Shown one piece after another: positions 1-8,704 of a stretch of DNA of 64,000 nt. The translations under genes were made by a program, and so were the position numbers. Each line of letters opens with the position of its first letter. Position 1 is the stretch's first letter. The notes beneath the pieces are model-generated. The model did not search any database. It had not been told where the DNA came from and was given only the letters and a program-made list of their open reading frames with translations. Source of the stretch: Ga0077530 sp046293075 (GTDB lineage: Bacteria; Pseudomonadota; Alphaproteobacteria; Rhizobiales; Hyphomicrobiaceae); assembly GCA_046293075.1 (NCBI GenBank), contig JBKBPL010000010.1, forward strand, positions 46,050 through 110,049. The letters are read 5' to 3'.

Positions 1-1
1 G

Positions 2-268
2 GCCTACGAGGTCGGCTACGCGAACAAGGTCGTGCCGCTCGACCAGCTCATGCCGACGGCCATGGACTATGCGCGCCGCATCGCCGAGACGGCGCCGATG
101 CCCTCGCGGATGTTGAAGCGATTCGCGTCGCAGACTTTGCCCAAGGGGCCGACCGAGATCGCCGGCATCGCGCGCGCGCAGGTGGACGCGATCAACCGCA
201 GCGAGGATTGGATCGAAGGCCGCGCGGCTTTCGCCGAGAAGCGCCCGCCGAAGTTCAAGGGGAAGTGA
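2..268 (+). CDS. Enoyl-CoA hydratase/isomerase family protein, C-terminal part (5' end outside window)
   Basis: The reading frame is already open at base 2 and runs to a stop at 266-268, so only about the last 88 residues are present. The segment AYEVGYANKVVPLDQL followed by A..IAETAPMPSRMLKR matches the C-terminal part of crotonases, where a GLVNKVVP-like turn precedes the helical tail ("A..IA..aP.A...K"). The family hydrates or isomerises acyl-CoA esters in the cytoplasm. The catalytic glutamates lie upstream and cannot be checked, so the exact substrate is unknown. It converges on the M20 deacylase gene and overlaps that gene's 3' end by a few bases. Confidence 0.8.
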   Translation, partial: AYEVGYANKVVPLDQLMPTAMDYARRIAETAPMPSRMLKRFASQTLPKGPTEIAGIARAQVDAINRSEDWIEGRAAFAEKRPPKFKGK

Positions 269-1577
269 TCGGGCGTTTCCTGGCTACGGCTTGCTGCAGT
301 GGGGCGAGGCCGCACCAGCGCGCAGTGAAGAGGGCGATCGACTTCGTCGCCTGCTTGATGGTTTCAAGCTCCACGGCCTCGTCGATGCTGTGGATGTTGC
401 GGCCGCCGGGGCCGTACACGAGCGTCGGAATATTGTCGTAGAGGATCGTCACGCGGGCATCGAGATAGGCCGGCATGACGTGCTCCTGCAGCGGGCTGCC
501 GTGGATGGCCTGATGCGCCGCGGCGAGGGTCTTCTCGGCATCGCTGCCCGGCTCCAGGACAAAGCCTTCACACGAAAAGCCCGTCCACTTGATCTCAGGC
601 GGCGTGTTGCCGCGGCCGGGCGTGCGTCGTGCGAAATCGCTGATGGTCTGCTCGATGCGCCGCTTCAGCTCGGAGGCAGGCGTGCCGGGCAGCATCGAGA
701 GGCGGCAGTGGACGGTGCACGCTGCAGGGACCGTCGAGTTCCAGTCGCCGCCCTCAATCTGGCCGATGTTGAGATTGATCGGGTGGACGAGGTCTTTGAA
801 CAGCGGGTGCCGCGCCGCTTCGGCATTGAGCTCCGCTTCCAGCTCGCGCAGCGCGCCGATCACCTGATAGGCCGCGTCGATCGCGTTAACGCCGCTCTGC
901 ATCTCGCGTGCGTGCGCCGGCCGGCCGTAGACGCGGACGGAGAACCAGACGACGCCGACATTGGCGCGCGTGAGCTGGCCGCGCGTCGGCTCAGGGCAGA
1001 GGGCGGCATCGGCGCGATAGCCGCGCACGGACGTCGCGAGCGTGCCGTTGCCGGTGCTCTCCTCCTCGGGAACGGACTGCACGTGGATGGTCGCGGCGGG
1101 CTCGAAGCCGGCACGCTCGATGGCATCAAGGGCGAAGATGTTGCAGGCCAAGCCAGCCTTCATGTCGGCAGCGCCGCGGCCGTACATCCAGCCGTCACGG
1201 ATGACGGGGTCGTACGGCGGATGGCTCCACATGTCCGTCGGGCCCGGCGGCACTACGTCGATGTGCGCATTCAAGATGAGCGAGCGGCCCGCCGTCGTTC
1301 TCGGACGATGCGTGCCGACGACGACCCAGGCATTCTCGTAGGACACCGCGATCGGCGAGAAGCCCGGGTGACCCTTGATGTCCTCCTCGCTGACGCGCCA
1401 GCGGTCCATGTCATAGCCGCGTTTGGCGAGCGCATTGAATACATAGTCCTGCACGGTGTGCTCGGCACCGCGCACGGACGGGCAACGCACGAGATCCTGC
1501 AGGAAGGCGATCTCCTGGTCGAAACCGCGTTCGACCTCATCGAGGATGCGTTGCTCGTCAGCCGTGATTGTGCTCAT
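255..1577 (-). CDS. M20 family metallopeptidase / ArgE-DapE-type deacylase
   Basis: A 440-residue metal-dependent amidohydrolase of the ArgE/DapE/ACY1 group, which cleaves N-acyl amino acids or related amides in the cytoplasm. Visible metal and catalytic residues are H105 and D107 in NAHIDVVPP, D138 in GRGAADMK, the glutamate pair E171-E172 in VPEEES, and a late histidine in GGRNIHS. The dimerisation segment around GRPAHAREMQSG is present. The ATG at 1577 was chosen because the upstream extension is arginine-rich and not protein-like, and because it overlaps the stop of the preceding aminotransferase gene (ATGA). That overlap implies translational coupling. The pair may degrade an N-acylated amino compound, but the substrate cannot be read from the sequence. 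Confidence 0.88.
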   Translation of the reverse strand: MSTITADEQRILDEVERGFDQEIAFLQDLVRCPSVRGAEHTVQDYVFNALAKRGYDMDRWRVSEEDIKGHPGFSPIAVSYENAWVVVGTHRPRTTAGRSLILNAHIDVVPPGPTDMWSHPPYDPVIRDGWMYGRGAADMKAGLACNIFALDAIERAGFEPAATIHVQSVPEEESTGNGTLATSVRGYRADAALCPEPTRGQLTRANVGVVWFSVRVYGRPAHAREMQSGVNAIDAAYQVIGALRELEAELNAEAARHPLFKDLVHPINLNIGQIEGGDWNSTVPAACTVHCRLSMLPGTPASELKRRIEQTISDFARRTPGRGNTPPEIKWTGFSCEGFVLEPGSDAEKTLAAAHQAIHGSPLQEHVMPAYLDARVTILYDNIPTLVYGPGGRNIHSIDEAVELETIKQATKSIALFTARWCGLAPLQQAVARKRPITSP

Positions 1578-2932
1578 GAACCCTTTCCTGCTCTGTCGAG
1601 GCCGGCCATCGTGTCGGCAAGCGTGCGCTCCACGATATCGACCAGCTCGTTGATTTCGCCAGATGTGATGATGAGTGGTGGCGCCAGCATCACGTGATCG
1701 CCGATAACGCCATCGGCGGTGCCGCCTGACGGGTAGCACAGCATGCCATTGGCGAAGGCGTGCTTCTTGAAGGTCTCGGCGACCTTGTGCGCACGCGGGA
1801 AGGGTGCCTTGGTGGTGCGGTCGGCGACCAGCTCGATGCCGACGAAGAGCCCGCGCCCGCGGATATCACCGACATGCGGATGTTGGCCGAGGCGCTCCTG
1901 GAGACGCGCCTTCAGCTCGGCGCCGCGCGCGCGGCAGTTGGCGAGCAGATTCTCCTCTTCGATAACTTGCTGGACGGCGAGGGCGGCGGCGCAGGCCATG
2001 GGGTGGGCGAGGTAGGTGTGGGTCCACTTGAGGGTGCCGGATCCCTTGGCGAGGTGCTCGTAGTGAGCGCTGCGGAGCAGCACCGCGCCAATGGGCTGAT
2101 AGCCGCCGCCAAGACCCTTGGCGATGGCGACGAGGTCCGGTGAGACGCCATCCTCGGCGATGGCGAAGAGGTGGCCGGTGCGGCCCATGCCGGACATGAC
2201 CTCGTCGACGATCAGGAACACGCCGTACTTGTCGCAGATGCGGCGGATCTCCTTGAAGTAGCCCGGGGTTGGCGGGGCGCATCCAATGGATGAGCCGCTG
2301 ACCGTTTCGGCGACGAAGCCAGCGACGTTCTGCGGACCGACGCGGAGGATTTCTTCCTCAAGCGCGCGGGCGACGCGGAGGCCGTAGTCCACCTCGCTCT
2401 CGTCATCGCGCCTGTGGCGGTAGGCGTAGCACGGTGCGATATGGCTCATGGACATGCCATCGCCGAAGACCGGCTCGAAGACGCTGCGCGTCGGCTTCGG
2501 CCCGGCCAGCGCGATCGTGCCGAGCGTGCCGCCATGATAGGACTGGTGGCGCGCGATGAAGTGGCGGCGCTGCAGATCACCGCGCTCGACGTGCACCTGC
2601 CGGGTGAGCTTCAGGGCCCCTTCAATGGCCTCCGAGCCACCGGAGACAAAGGCCACGCGGCCGAAGCCTTCCGGCGCTCGGGCGATGAGCCAGTCGGCAA
2701 GCGCCTCGGCCGGCTTCGAGGTGAAGAAGGCCGTGTGGGCATAAGCGATCTCGTCGACCTGCTGCTTGATGGCGGCGACGACCTTGGGGTGGCCGTGTCC
2801 GATGGAGGAGACGGCCGCGCCGCCGGAGGCATCGAGGTAGCTCTTGCCGTTCGTGTCGATCAGCCGGACGCCCTTGCCGCCGGCGACCGTCGGATAGTCG
2901 TGGTTGAACGTGCGGTTGATGAGCTTCGTCAT
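1574..2932 (-). CDS. Class III (omega-type) PLP-dependent aminotransferase
   Basis: A 452-residue fold-type I aminotransferase, normal length for class III. The PLP Schiff-base lysine is K272 in VAIAKGLGGGY. The pyridine-binding aspartate is D243 in IVDEVMSGMGRTG, and the phosphate-cup segment is SGGSEAIE near residues 98-104. The SYHGGTLG motif is also typical. These enzymes move an amino group between an omega-amino acid or amine and a keto acid such as pyruvate. Its stop overlaps the start of the M20 deacylase, so the two form a tight leftward operon. Substrate specificity is not inferable. Confidence 0.9.
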   Translation of the reverse strand: MTKLINRTFNHDYPTVAGGKGVRLIDTNGKSYLDASGGAAVSSIGHGHPKVVAAIKQQVDEIAYAHTAFFTSKPAEALADWLIARAPEGFGRVAFVSGGSEAIEGALKLTRQVHVERGDLQRRHFIARHQSYHGGTLGTIALAGPKPTRSVFEPVFGDGMSMSHIAPCYAYRHRRDDESEVDYGLRVARALEEEILRVGPQNVAGFVAETVSGSSIGCAPPTPGYFKEIRRICDKYGVFLIVDEVMSGMGRTGHLFAIAEDGVSPDLVAIAKGLGGGYQPIGAVLLRSAHYEHLAKGSGTLKWTHTYLAHPMACAAALAVQQVIEEENLLANCRARGAELKARLQERLGQHPHVGDIRGRGLFVGIELVADRTTKAPFPRAHKVAETFKKHAFANGMLCYPSGGTADGVIGDHVMLAPPLIITSGEINELVDIVERTLADTMAGLDRAGKGS

Positions 2933-3043
2933 GGCAGTGTCCCGGCCGGCGTTTCGATCGGCGCGTCATTGTGCGCGGTGCCGGCGCGACCACTGTGGCA
3001 GCACGTGGCGCTGGCGTCGAGGGGCCTTGCCGCATGGCAGGCT

Positions 3044-5395
3044 TCAGCGAAACCGGAGCGCGCGCAAGGCGCCTTCAATGGGGCGGAAAGTGAACGTCAC
3101 GCGATGGCGCCCTGGCGGCACCGCAACCGCGCGAACGAGGACGTTGGCGCGAAGCAGAGACGCGGGGCGGCCGTCGATCTCGACCGCCCACCAGGGATGC
3201 CAGGTGTCGTTGAGCACGACATAGCCGCCGTCCGGGCTTTCGGCGTCGATCACGATGCGCGTGTTGGCGTAGGAGACGAGCGCGGCCGTGCCTGGACGCC
3301 GCGCAGTGTCATCGGGCGCGGCACCTTCGATGAGGACACTCGTGCGGAAATCGACGTCCGGCCAGCCGCCATCCCTCAGCATGGCGTCGAAATCGGCGGC
3401 AACGGCGCGGGTCGCGAAGAGGACGCGCGGCAGCGCGCTCCTGTTCTCGTGGACCCAGGCGTCCGCCGTTCGCTTGACCAGCGGGAACGTATCCGGTGCG
3501 ATGAGCTTGTCGATCGTCTCGATCGGCGCGCCAGCTGCGATGTAGCGCAAGCCGAGCAGGTCGGCGAGTGGCGCGCGGTACGACGGCATGAGCGGAGCGA
3601 ACTTGCGCTGGTCCGGAAGCGCCGCGTGGTCTTCAGCGCCGGTCGCGCGCGTGTAGAGGTTGAGGCGTACAGGGTTGTAGCCCAGCGTGTTCTCGAGGCG
3701 GTGCGGGATGCTGGCATTCGGCCAGTGGAAGCCGATACCGACGAGCTCGACGCGGTCGCGGTATGTGGCGTCCTTGCGAATGTGCGCCTTGAGCCAAGTC
3801 GTGGTCTCGTTGCGGCTCGCCGGATCGAGTACCTCGTAGAGTGCCGGCGGCAGCGCCGACGAGCCATTGTTGCCATTGTTGAGGCCGAGGTCGGCGGCCG
3901 TGAAGCCGGCCAGCACGAGGCCGGCTAGCGTGGGTTGGAGCGCGAGACGCGAGCGGGCCCAGGCGATGAGCATCGCGGCAACAGCGAATATGGCTGCGGC
4001 AATTGCTACGGGTTGCGCGAGGCGCGGCAGGCGGTCAAGACGCCAGCCGAAGGACAGCGCGGCGCCGAGTGCCGCCGCCAGCAACAGCGCAACGAGGGCC
4101 GTCGGCACGCGGCCGGGGGCGAGCCACGGTGCGGCGAACAGGCGATGTGTGGCATAGCCCGCGAGTACGGCGAGCATCGCGCCGATCAGGAAAACCGCAT
4201 CGGCTGGCCGGCGGTAGAGGTCGACACCGGGGAGGAAGGCGTACATGACGCGGAAAGCGGGCGTGTACCAGCCGAGCGCATAGAGCAGCACCAGCACAAA
4301 GGCGACGGTGAAGAAGCGGATCTCGCGGGACCACAGCTCGCCGCGCAGCAGACCTGTCAGCACCAGCAGAAGCGGGACCGCGCCGACATACAAGATGCCG
4401 ACGTTCTGTGCCGTATAGAGGCCGGTGTTCAGCCACACGAAGCTCGGCGGCCCCCAGTAGTCGCTTCCCGCGGCGCCGAAGATGTCGGGCGCGAGGAGTG
4501 TCAGCAGAAGGGCGGGATGGAGCGAGCCCCGCCCGGCACCGAGATAGTCGATCGATGGCCGGTTGGACTCGGTGGCGAGCAGGGCCGTCATCAGGATCGG
4601 AAATGCAACGAGGGCCAGCGCGACGAGGCCGCCGCCGACGAGCGGCAGCAGTGCGCGGCGGGTGGCGCGGGCCGGCGCATCGTCGCTTGCAAGACGCCAC
4701 AGCGTGTAGCCGGCAGCCACATAGATGGCGAGCAGCGCAACCTGGTCGCGGCCGAGTACGATGAGTGCCGCGAAGAAACCGGCAAGCAGGCCGCCAAGGA
4801 GCGAGCCGCGCGCGATGACGCGCTCGAGGAAGAGCAGCAGCCAGGGCAGATAGGCGAGGCTCAGGACCTGCCCGTAGTGCTGGAGGCGCCACGCCATGGC
4901 GGCGCCGAAGCTGAAGGCGAGTGCGGCCATGAGGGCACCGGCCCAGTGCCAGCCGCGCGCATGAAAATAGATGATCAGCCCTATGCCGCCGAACGCCATG
5001 GTGGCGAGAACGGTCATGTCGCCGGCCCACAGACTCGGGCTGCCGTTGAGGAGCGCCAGCAGCAGAAAGGGCGGCGAGAAGATCATCGACTGCGGATCGG
5101 CGATCTGCGGATGGCCGGCGAAAACGTAGGGGTTCCACCAGGGCCAGTCGCCGCGCGCGAGGCTTTGGGCAAGGAACTGCACCTGCGGATGGAAATGGGC
5201 CTTGGCGTCCCACGGGATCGTGGCTGCGCCTGCAATCCACCGCCAGGTCATGCCGGCAAACAGAGCGATATATGCCGCGACGACGGGCGTACGCCGCCAG
5301 TCGCCCGCCCGCCACATGGGTGAGAGCTCGGCAAACGTGTCGGTCGAGCGCAGGGCGCGTGGCGGCATCGCGTGGAGCTTCGGGCTCAGGGGCAT
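3044..5395 (-). CDS. Large polytopic membrane protein, YfhO-like / GT-C fold
   Basis: A 783-residue inner-membrane protein with roughly a dozen hydrophobic segments between residues 35 and about 520, then a soluble C-terminal domain. The early loop (PWDAKAHFHPQVQF, later WNPYVFAGHP and SPPFLLLAL) resembles the first periplasmic loop of YfhO-type and GT-C glycosyltransferases. In those enzymes an aspartate in this loop is catalytic. The C-terminal piece (VVLNDTWHPWWAVEIDG, then PPGRHRVTFTFRP) is the beta-rich tail common in YfhO proteins. YfhO relatives decorate cell-surface polymers with sugars from lipid carriers. No glycan gene lies beside it. The ATG at 5395 has a weak ribosome-binding site, and an in-frame ATG nine codons later is possible. 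Confidence 0.68.
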   Translation of the reverse strand: MPLSPKLHAMPPRALRSTDTFAELSPMWRAGDWRRTPVVAAYIALFAGMTWRWIAGAATIPWDAKAHFHPQVQFLAQSLARGDWPWWNPYVFAGHPQIADPQSMIFSPPFLLLALLNGSPSLWAGDMTVLATMAFGGIGLIIYFHARGWHWAGALMAALAFSFGAAMAWRLQHYGQVLSLAYLPWLLLFLERVIARGSLLGGLLAGFFAALIVLGRDQVALLAIYVAAGYTLWRLASDDAPARATRRALLPLVGGGLVALALVAFPILMTALLATESNRPSIDYLGAGRGSLHPALLLTLLAPDIFGAAGSDYWGPPSFVWLNTGLYTAQNVGILYVGAVPLLLVLTGLLRGELWSREIRFFTVAFVLVLLYALGWYTPAFRVMYAFLPGVDLYRRPADAVFLIGAMLAVLAGYATHRLFAAPWLAPGRVPTALVALLLAAALGAALSFGWRLDRLPRLAQPVAIAAAIFAVAAMLIAWARSRLALQPTLAGLVLAGFTAADLGLNNGNNGSSALPPALYEVLDPASRNETTTWLKAHIRKDATYRDRVELVGIGFHWPNASIPHRLENTLGYNPVRLNLYTRATGAEDHAALPDQRKFAPLMPSYRAPLADLLGLRYIAAGAPIETIDKLIAPDTFPLVKRTADAWVHENRSALPRVLFATRAVAADFDAMLRDGGWPDVDFRTSVLIEGAAPDDTARRPGTAALVSYANTRIVIDAESPDGGYVVLNDTWHPWWAVEIDGRPASLLRANVLVRAVAVPPGRHRVTFTFRPIEGALRALRFR

Positions 5396-5533
5396 CAGTT
5401 CTCGGAAGCGAGAAACCGCGCGGACCGCCTCCGGTCAAGCATGTCTGAGGCCGCAGGCACGCCGCTTGCGCTGAGCCACCGGCACTCGCTAGGCTGCGGA
5501 CAAGCTGGGGAGCGGTCGCAAGAGGGTGCTGGA

Positions 5534-6331
5534 ATGCTGCTGGCGGTAGAGGGGCGCGAGGTCTATGCCGGGACCGGCGGGCGGCCGTTTGCGCCGGAGC
5601 GGCCGGCCGTGGTCTTCATCCACGGCGCCGGGCTCGATCACACCTGCTGGCAACTGCAGAGCCGCTGGTTCGCATGGCACGGCTGGTCGGTGCTGGCGGT
5701 CGACCTGCCGGGACATGGGCGCTCGGCCGGACCACCGCGCGAGTCGATCGGCGATCTCGTGGCCTTCGTCGAGGCGCTTCTCGCTGCGGCGCGGACGCCC
5801 AAGGCTGCTCTGGTCGGGCACTCGATGGGCGCGATCGTGGCGCTCGAAACCGCGGCAAAGGCGCCCGCCAAGGTCTCCAGTCTGGCGCTGCTCGGTATCG
5901 CATCGTCGATGCCGGTCCACCCGAACTTGCTCAAGAACGCGCGCGAGAACCCGGCCGCCGCCTACGACATGATGGCCGGTTGGTGTCACAGCCCGCCGGC
6001 CAAGCTCGGCGGCAACACGGTCCCGGGTCTCTGGCTCACCGGCGGTACGCGGGCGCTGTTGGGGCAGGCCCAAGCGGGTGCCCTCGCGGTCGATCTCGCC
6101 GCGTGCGATGCGTGGAAGAGCGGCGCCGAGGCTGCCGCGAAAGTGCACTGCCCGGCTCTTTTCCTGTCCGGGGAGAGCGACGTCATGACGCCGGCGCGTA
6201 AGGCGGCCGAGCTCGCGAAGCTTGTGCCGGGTGCCAAGAGCATCACGCTCAGGCGCTGTGGCCATATGATGATGTCCGAGCAGCCCGACGCCGTTCTCGA
6301 CGCTCTTATTGGCCATCTCAGCGCCGCCTGA
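5534..6331 (+). CDS. Alpha/beta hydrolase
   Basis: A 265-residue alpha/beta-hydrolase. The oxyanion region is VVFIHGAGLDHTCW, the nucleophile elbow is GHSMG with S97, a candidate acid aspartate lies in LSGESDVMTPA, and the catalytic histidine sits in RRCGHMMMSEQP near the end. The ATG at 5534 starts just before the first strand. The longer frame upstream looks non-coding. It is divergent from the YfhO-like gene and 64 bases upstream of a gamma-glutamyltransferase on the same strand, so the two may be cotranscribed. The substrate (ester, lactone or haloalkane-like) is unknown. Confidence 0.83.
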   Translation: MLLAVEGREVYAGTGGRPFAPERPAVVFIHGAGLDHTCWQLQSRWFAWHGWSVLAVDLPGHGRSAGPPRESIGDLVAFVEALLAAARTPKAALVGHSMGAIVALETAAKAPAKVSSLALLGIASSMPVHPNLLKNARENPAAAYDMMAGWCHSPPAKLGGNTVPGLWLTGGTRALLGQAQAGALAVDLAACDAWKSGAEAAAKVHCPALFLSGESDVMTPARKAAELAKLVPGAKSITLRRCGHMMMSEQPDAVLDALIGHLSAA

Positions 6332-6395
6332 GCGACCTGGTCCTCTCGCGCTTTATCGCAATCCTCTCTCTCTCCTCCCGAAAGGTCACGTCCCC

Positions 6396-7997
6396 ATGCC
6401 CAAGCCCAGGAGCGCGCTCTCACCCAACATCTCGCTCAAGCGCACAGTGCGGAAGCCCTCGGCGCGCTCGCGCGGCGGCATCGTGGTGACACAGAACCGG
6501 ATGGCGTCGGAGGCGGGCGCGCGCGTGCTCAAAGCGGGCGGCCATGCGGTCGACGCGGCTGTCGCGGCCGCCATGACAGTGGGTGTCGCCGAGCCTTGGA
6601 TGAGCGGTATCGGCGGCGTCGGCGCCATGCTCGTCTACGAGGCAAAGACGGGGACGATCCGCGCGTTCGACGGCGGCGGACGCAGCCCGAAGGCGCTCAA
6701 GCCCGAGGACTATGAGCTGACGGACGAACCCGATGTCGGCAACCTGTTTGGCTGGCCGATGGTGAAAGGCAACATCAACACAGTTGGCGCCAAGGCCGTG
6801 ATCGCGCCCACCCAGCCGGCCCTGCTCGCGCTCGCCCACAAGCACTACGGCACCAAGCGCTGGCGCGATCTCCTCAAGCCGGCGATCGCGCTTGCCGAGG
6901 AGGGCCTGCCGGTCGATTGGCACACGGCGCTCGTTGTTGGGTCGGCGATGAAGGATCTCCAGAAGGATCCTGGCGCCAGCGCGCACTATCTTCCAGGCGG
7001 TCTGCCGCCCTACGTTCCGGCGGCCATGGACCCGCGGCCGATCATGCGGCTGCCGCGCCCCGACCTTGCGCGCACGCTCAAAGCGATCGCCGCCGACGGG
7101 CCGGGCGTGCTCTACAAAGGGCCGCTGGCGCGCTCGATCGCTGAGGATATCCAGGCCATGGGCGGCTATCTTTCGGAGGAGGACCTCGCCGCCGTTGCGC
7201 CGCCGGAGCGCGAGCCGCTCATGATCTCCTACTTCGACCGCACGATCCACGTGCTGCCGGAGCTGAATGGCGGGCCGACGCTGGCCGTTGCCTTCCGAGA
7301 TCTCCTGAAGCGGCGCAAGAAGCCCGAGACCAAGCCCAATGCCAAGACGTTTCTCGCCTACGCGGAGGCGATGCAGACGGCCTGGAAACACCGCTTCAAG
7401 TTCATGGGCGATGCCGGCGAGAAGACCGCGCCGACCTGCACGACGCACATATGCGTTGTCGATCGTGAAGGCAACATGGTGACGCTGACCCAGACGTTGC
7501 TGTCGCTCTTCGGCGCGCGCATCGTGCTGCCGCAGTCGGGCATCCTCATGAACAACGGCATCAACTGGTTCGATCCGACACCGGGGGGACCGAACGCGAT
7601 CGCGCCCGATGCGCGCGCGCTGGCCAACTACGTGCCGGCCGTGATGACTGGCGGCGATGCCACGATCGCCATCGGCGGCTGCGGCGGGCGGCGCATTCTG
7701 CCGGCGGTGTTCCAGCTTCTGGCCATGTCGGCGGATTTCGGTTTCGACCTCGAGGAAGCCTTTCACGAGCCGCGGCTCGATATCTCCAACGTTGCACCGA
7801 TCGTCATCGATCGGCGCCTGCCGCAGCGGGTCATCGACGCACTGACTGAGGCGCACAAGGCGGTGATCGGCGAGCCCATCGAGTTTCCGAGCAACTTCAC
7901 GATTGCGGGCGCGGTGCGCCGCGCACGCGGGCGCAACGAGGGCGCGACGGAGCCCAATCACCCGTGGAGCGAGGCGGTCGCCGAGGACGAGGTCTGA
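6396..7997 (+). CDS. Gamma-glutamyltransferase family protein (no signal peptide)
   Basis: A 533-residue Ntn-hydrolase of the gamma-glutamyltranspeptidase family. The large-subunit motif GGHAVDAAVAAAMTVGVAEPWMSGIGG is partly visible (residues 48-73). The autocleavage and nucleophile site is the TTH triplet at 349-351 (CTTHICVVDREGN), where the first threonine would become the new N-terminus. No signal peptide is evident: the N-terminus is basic and polar. It may therefore act in the cytoplasm on gamma-glutamyl or acylated amides, unlike the exported paralogue at 41.0 kb. The start was set at the ATG at 6396 because the upstream codons are low-complexity. Its 3' end is 15 bases from the convergent hemerythrin-like gene. 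Confidence 0.86.
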   Translation: MPKPRSALSPNISLKRTVRKPSARSRGGIVVTQNRMASEAGARVLKAGGHAVDAAVAAAMTVGVAEPWMSGIGGVGAMLVYEAKTGTIRAFDGGGRSPKALKPEDYELTDEPDVGNLFGWPMVKGNINTVGAKAVIAPTQPALLALAHKHYGTKRWRDLLKPAIALAEEGLPVDWHTALVVGSAMKDLQKDPGASAHYLPGGLPPYVPAAMDPRPIMRLPRPDLARTLKAIAADGPGVLYKGPLARSIAEDIQAMGGYLSEEDLAAVAPPEREPLMISYFDRTIHVLPELNGGPTLAVAFRDLLKRRKKPETKPNAKTFLAYAEAMQTAWKHRFKFMGDAGEKTAPTCTTHICVVDREGNMVTLTQTLLSLFGARIVLPQSGILMNNGINWFDPTPGGPNAIAPDARALANYVPAVMTGGDATIAIGGCGGRRILPAVFQLLAMSADFGFDLEEAFHEPRLDISNVAPIVIDRRLPQRVIDALTEAHKAVIGEPIEFPSNFTIAGAVRRARGRNEGATEPNHPWSEAVAEDEV

Positions 7998-8012
7998 GTC
8001 TAGGCCAGGGAC

Positions 8013-8573
8013 TCAATCAACGGCGCCGCAGGTGCACTTCTCGGGCTCACGCTGGCGGATCCAATCCCGCAGGAGGGCGAGATCGTCCGGCGAGAGCAGG
8101 CGACGCGCCGCCGGGATGAGGAACGCATTCTCCCAAAGAACGTGCCGCCGCATCGGCACGAAGTGCGCGCGCAGCAGATAGCCGACCATTTCGGGATTCT
8201 CTGGCGGGCCGCCCCGCGCGAGGTCCTGGAGGGCATCAATGATCTCCTGGTCGAGACCGGCGTCGACGGCGTGCTCGAACGCGAGCTGGGCGAGGCCGGC
8301 GAGAAGATCAGGATTCGAGTTGCGATATTGGTAGAGCAACGGAAAGAGGGCCTGCTCCTCGAAGGCCATGTGATTGGCCCAGCCGTGCGCAATGGCGGTG
8401 CATGCGAGCTGCGCGAGTTGGGGCGCTGCGTTTTCGGGCAGGCTATCGGCGATGTGCTCCAGCAGGTCGCAGAGGTCGAGCCGCTGCGCATTGTCCTCCT
8501 CCAGCAAGTGCAGAGGGTCGATGGCTCGACAGTTCGCCCCCGGCGAAGCACACCTTCGCTTGTCTTCTATCAC
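8013..8573 (-). CDS. Hemerythrin-like domain protein
   Basis: A 186-residue all-helical protein with the spaced His/Glu ligands of hemerythrin HHE domains. These are H22 in PLHLLEEDN, H68 and E72 in NHMAFEEQALFPLL, and H137, H144 and E148 in AHFVPMRRHVLWENAFLIP. Such domains bind a di-iron centre and serve in O2, NO or iron handling in the cytoplasm. The C-terminal CTCG might bind metal or be redox active. No partner gene is obvious. It is convergent with the gamma-glutamyltransferase and upstream of rarA in the same direction, but 131 bases separate it from that gene. Confidence 0.8.
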   Translation of the reverse strand: MIEDKRRCASPGANCRAIDPLHLLEEDNAQRLDLCDLLEHIADSLPENAAPQLAQLACTAIAHGWANHMAFEEQALFPLLYQYRNSNPDLLAGLAQLAFEHAVDAGLDQEIIDALQDLARGGPPENPEMVGYLLRAHFVPMRRHVLWENAFLIPAARRLLSPDDLALLRDWIRQREPEKCTCGAVD

Positions 8574-8704
8574 GATACCGGCCCTCTTCCCGCGAATGCC
8601 CCGACCCGGGCGCGCGCGGCGTCGCTGCGCTATTGCAGTGGAGAATCTGCTGTTTTCAAGGCCTTTCGGCCTTGATGCGCGTCAAGAGGGGCTCGCGGTC
8701 ATCC

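Noticed and set aside
291..1697. 468-codon open frame on the plus strand, antisense to the M20 deacylase
   Set aside because: The translation is arginine-, alanine- and valine-rich without any motif. It is the usual GC-rich shadow of a real gene on the other strand.
2414..5323. Long plus-strand frames antisense to the aminotransferase and the YfhO-like gene
   Set aside because: Composition and lack of domains mark them as shadows. The minus-strand genes have clear catalytic or membrane features.
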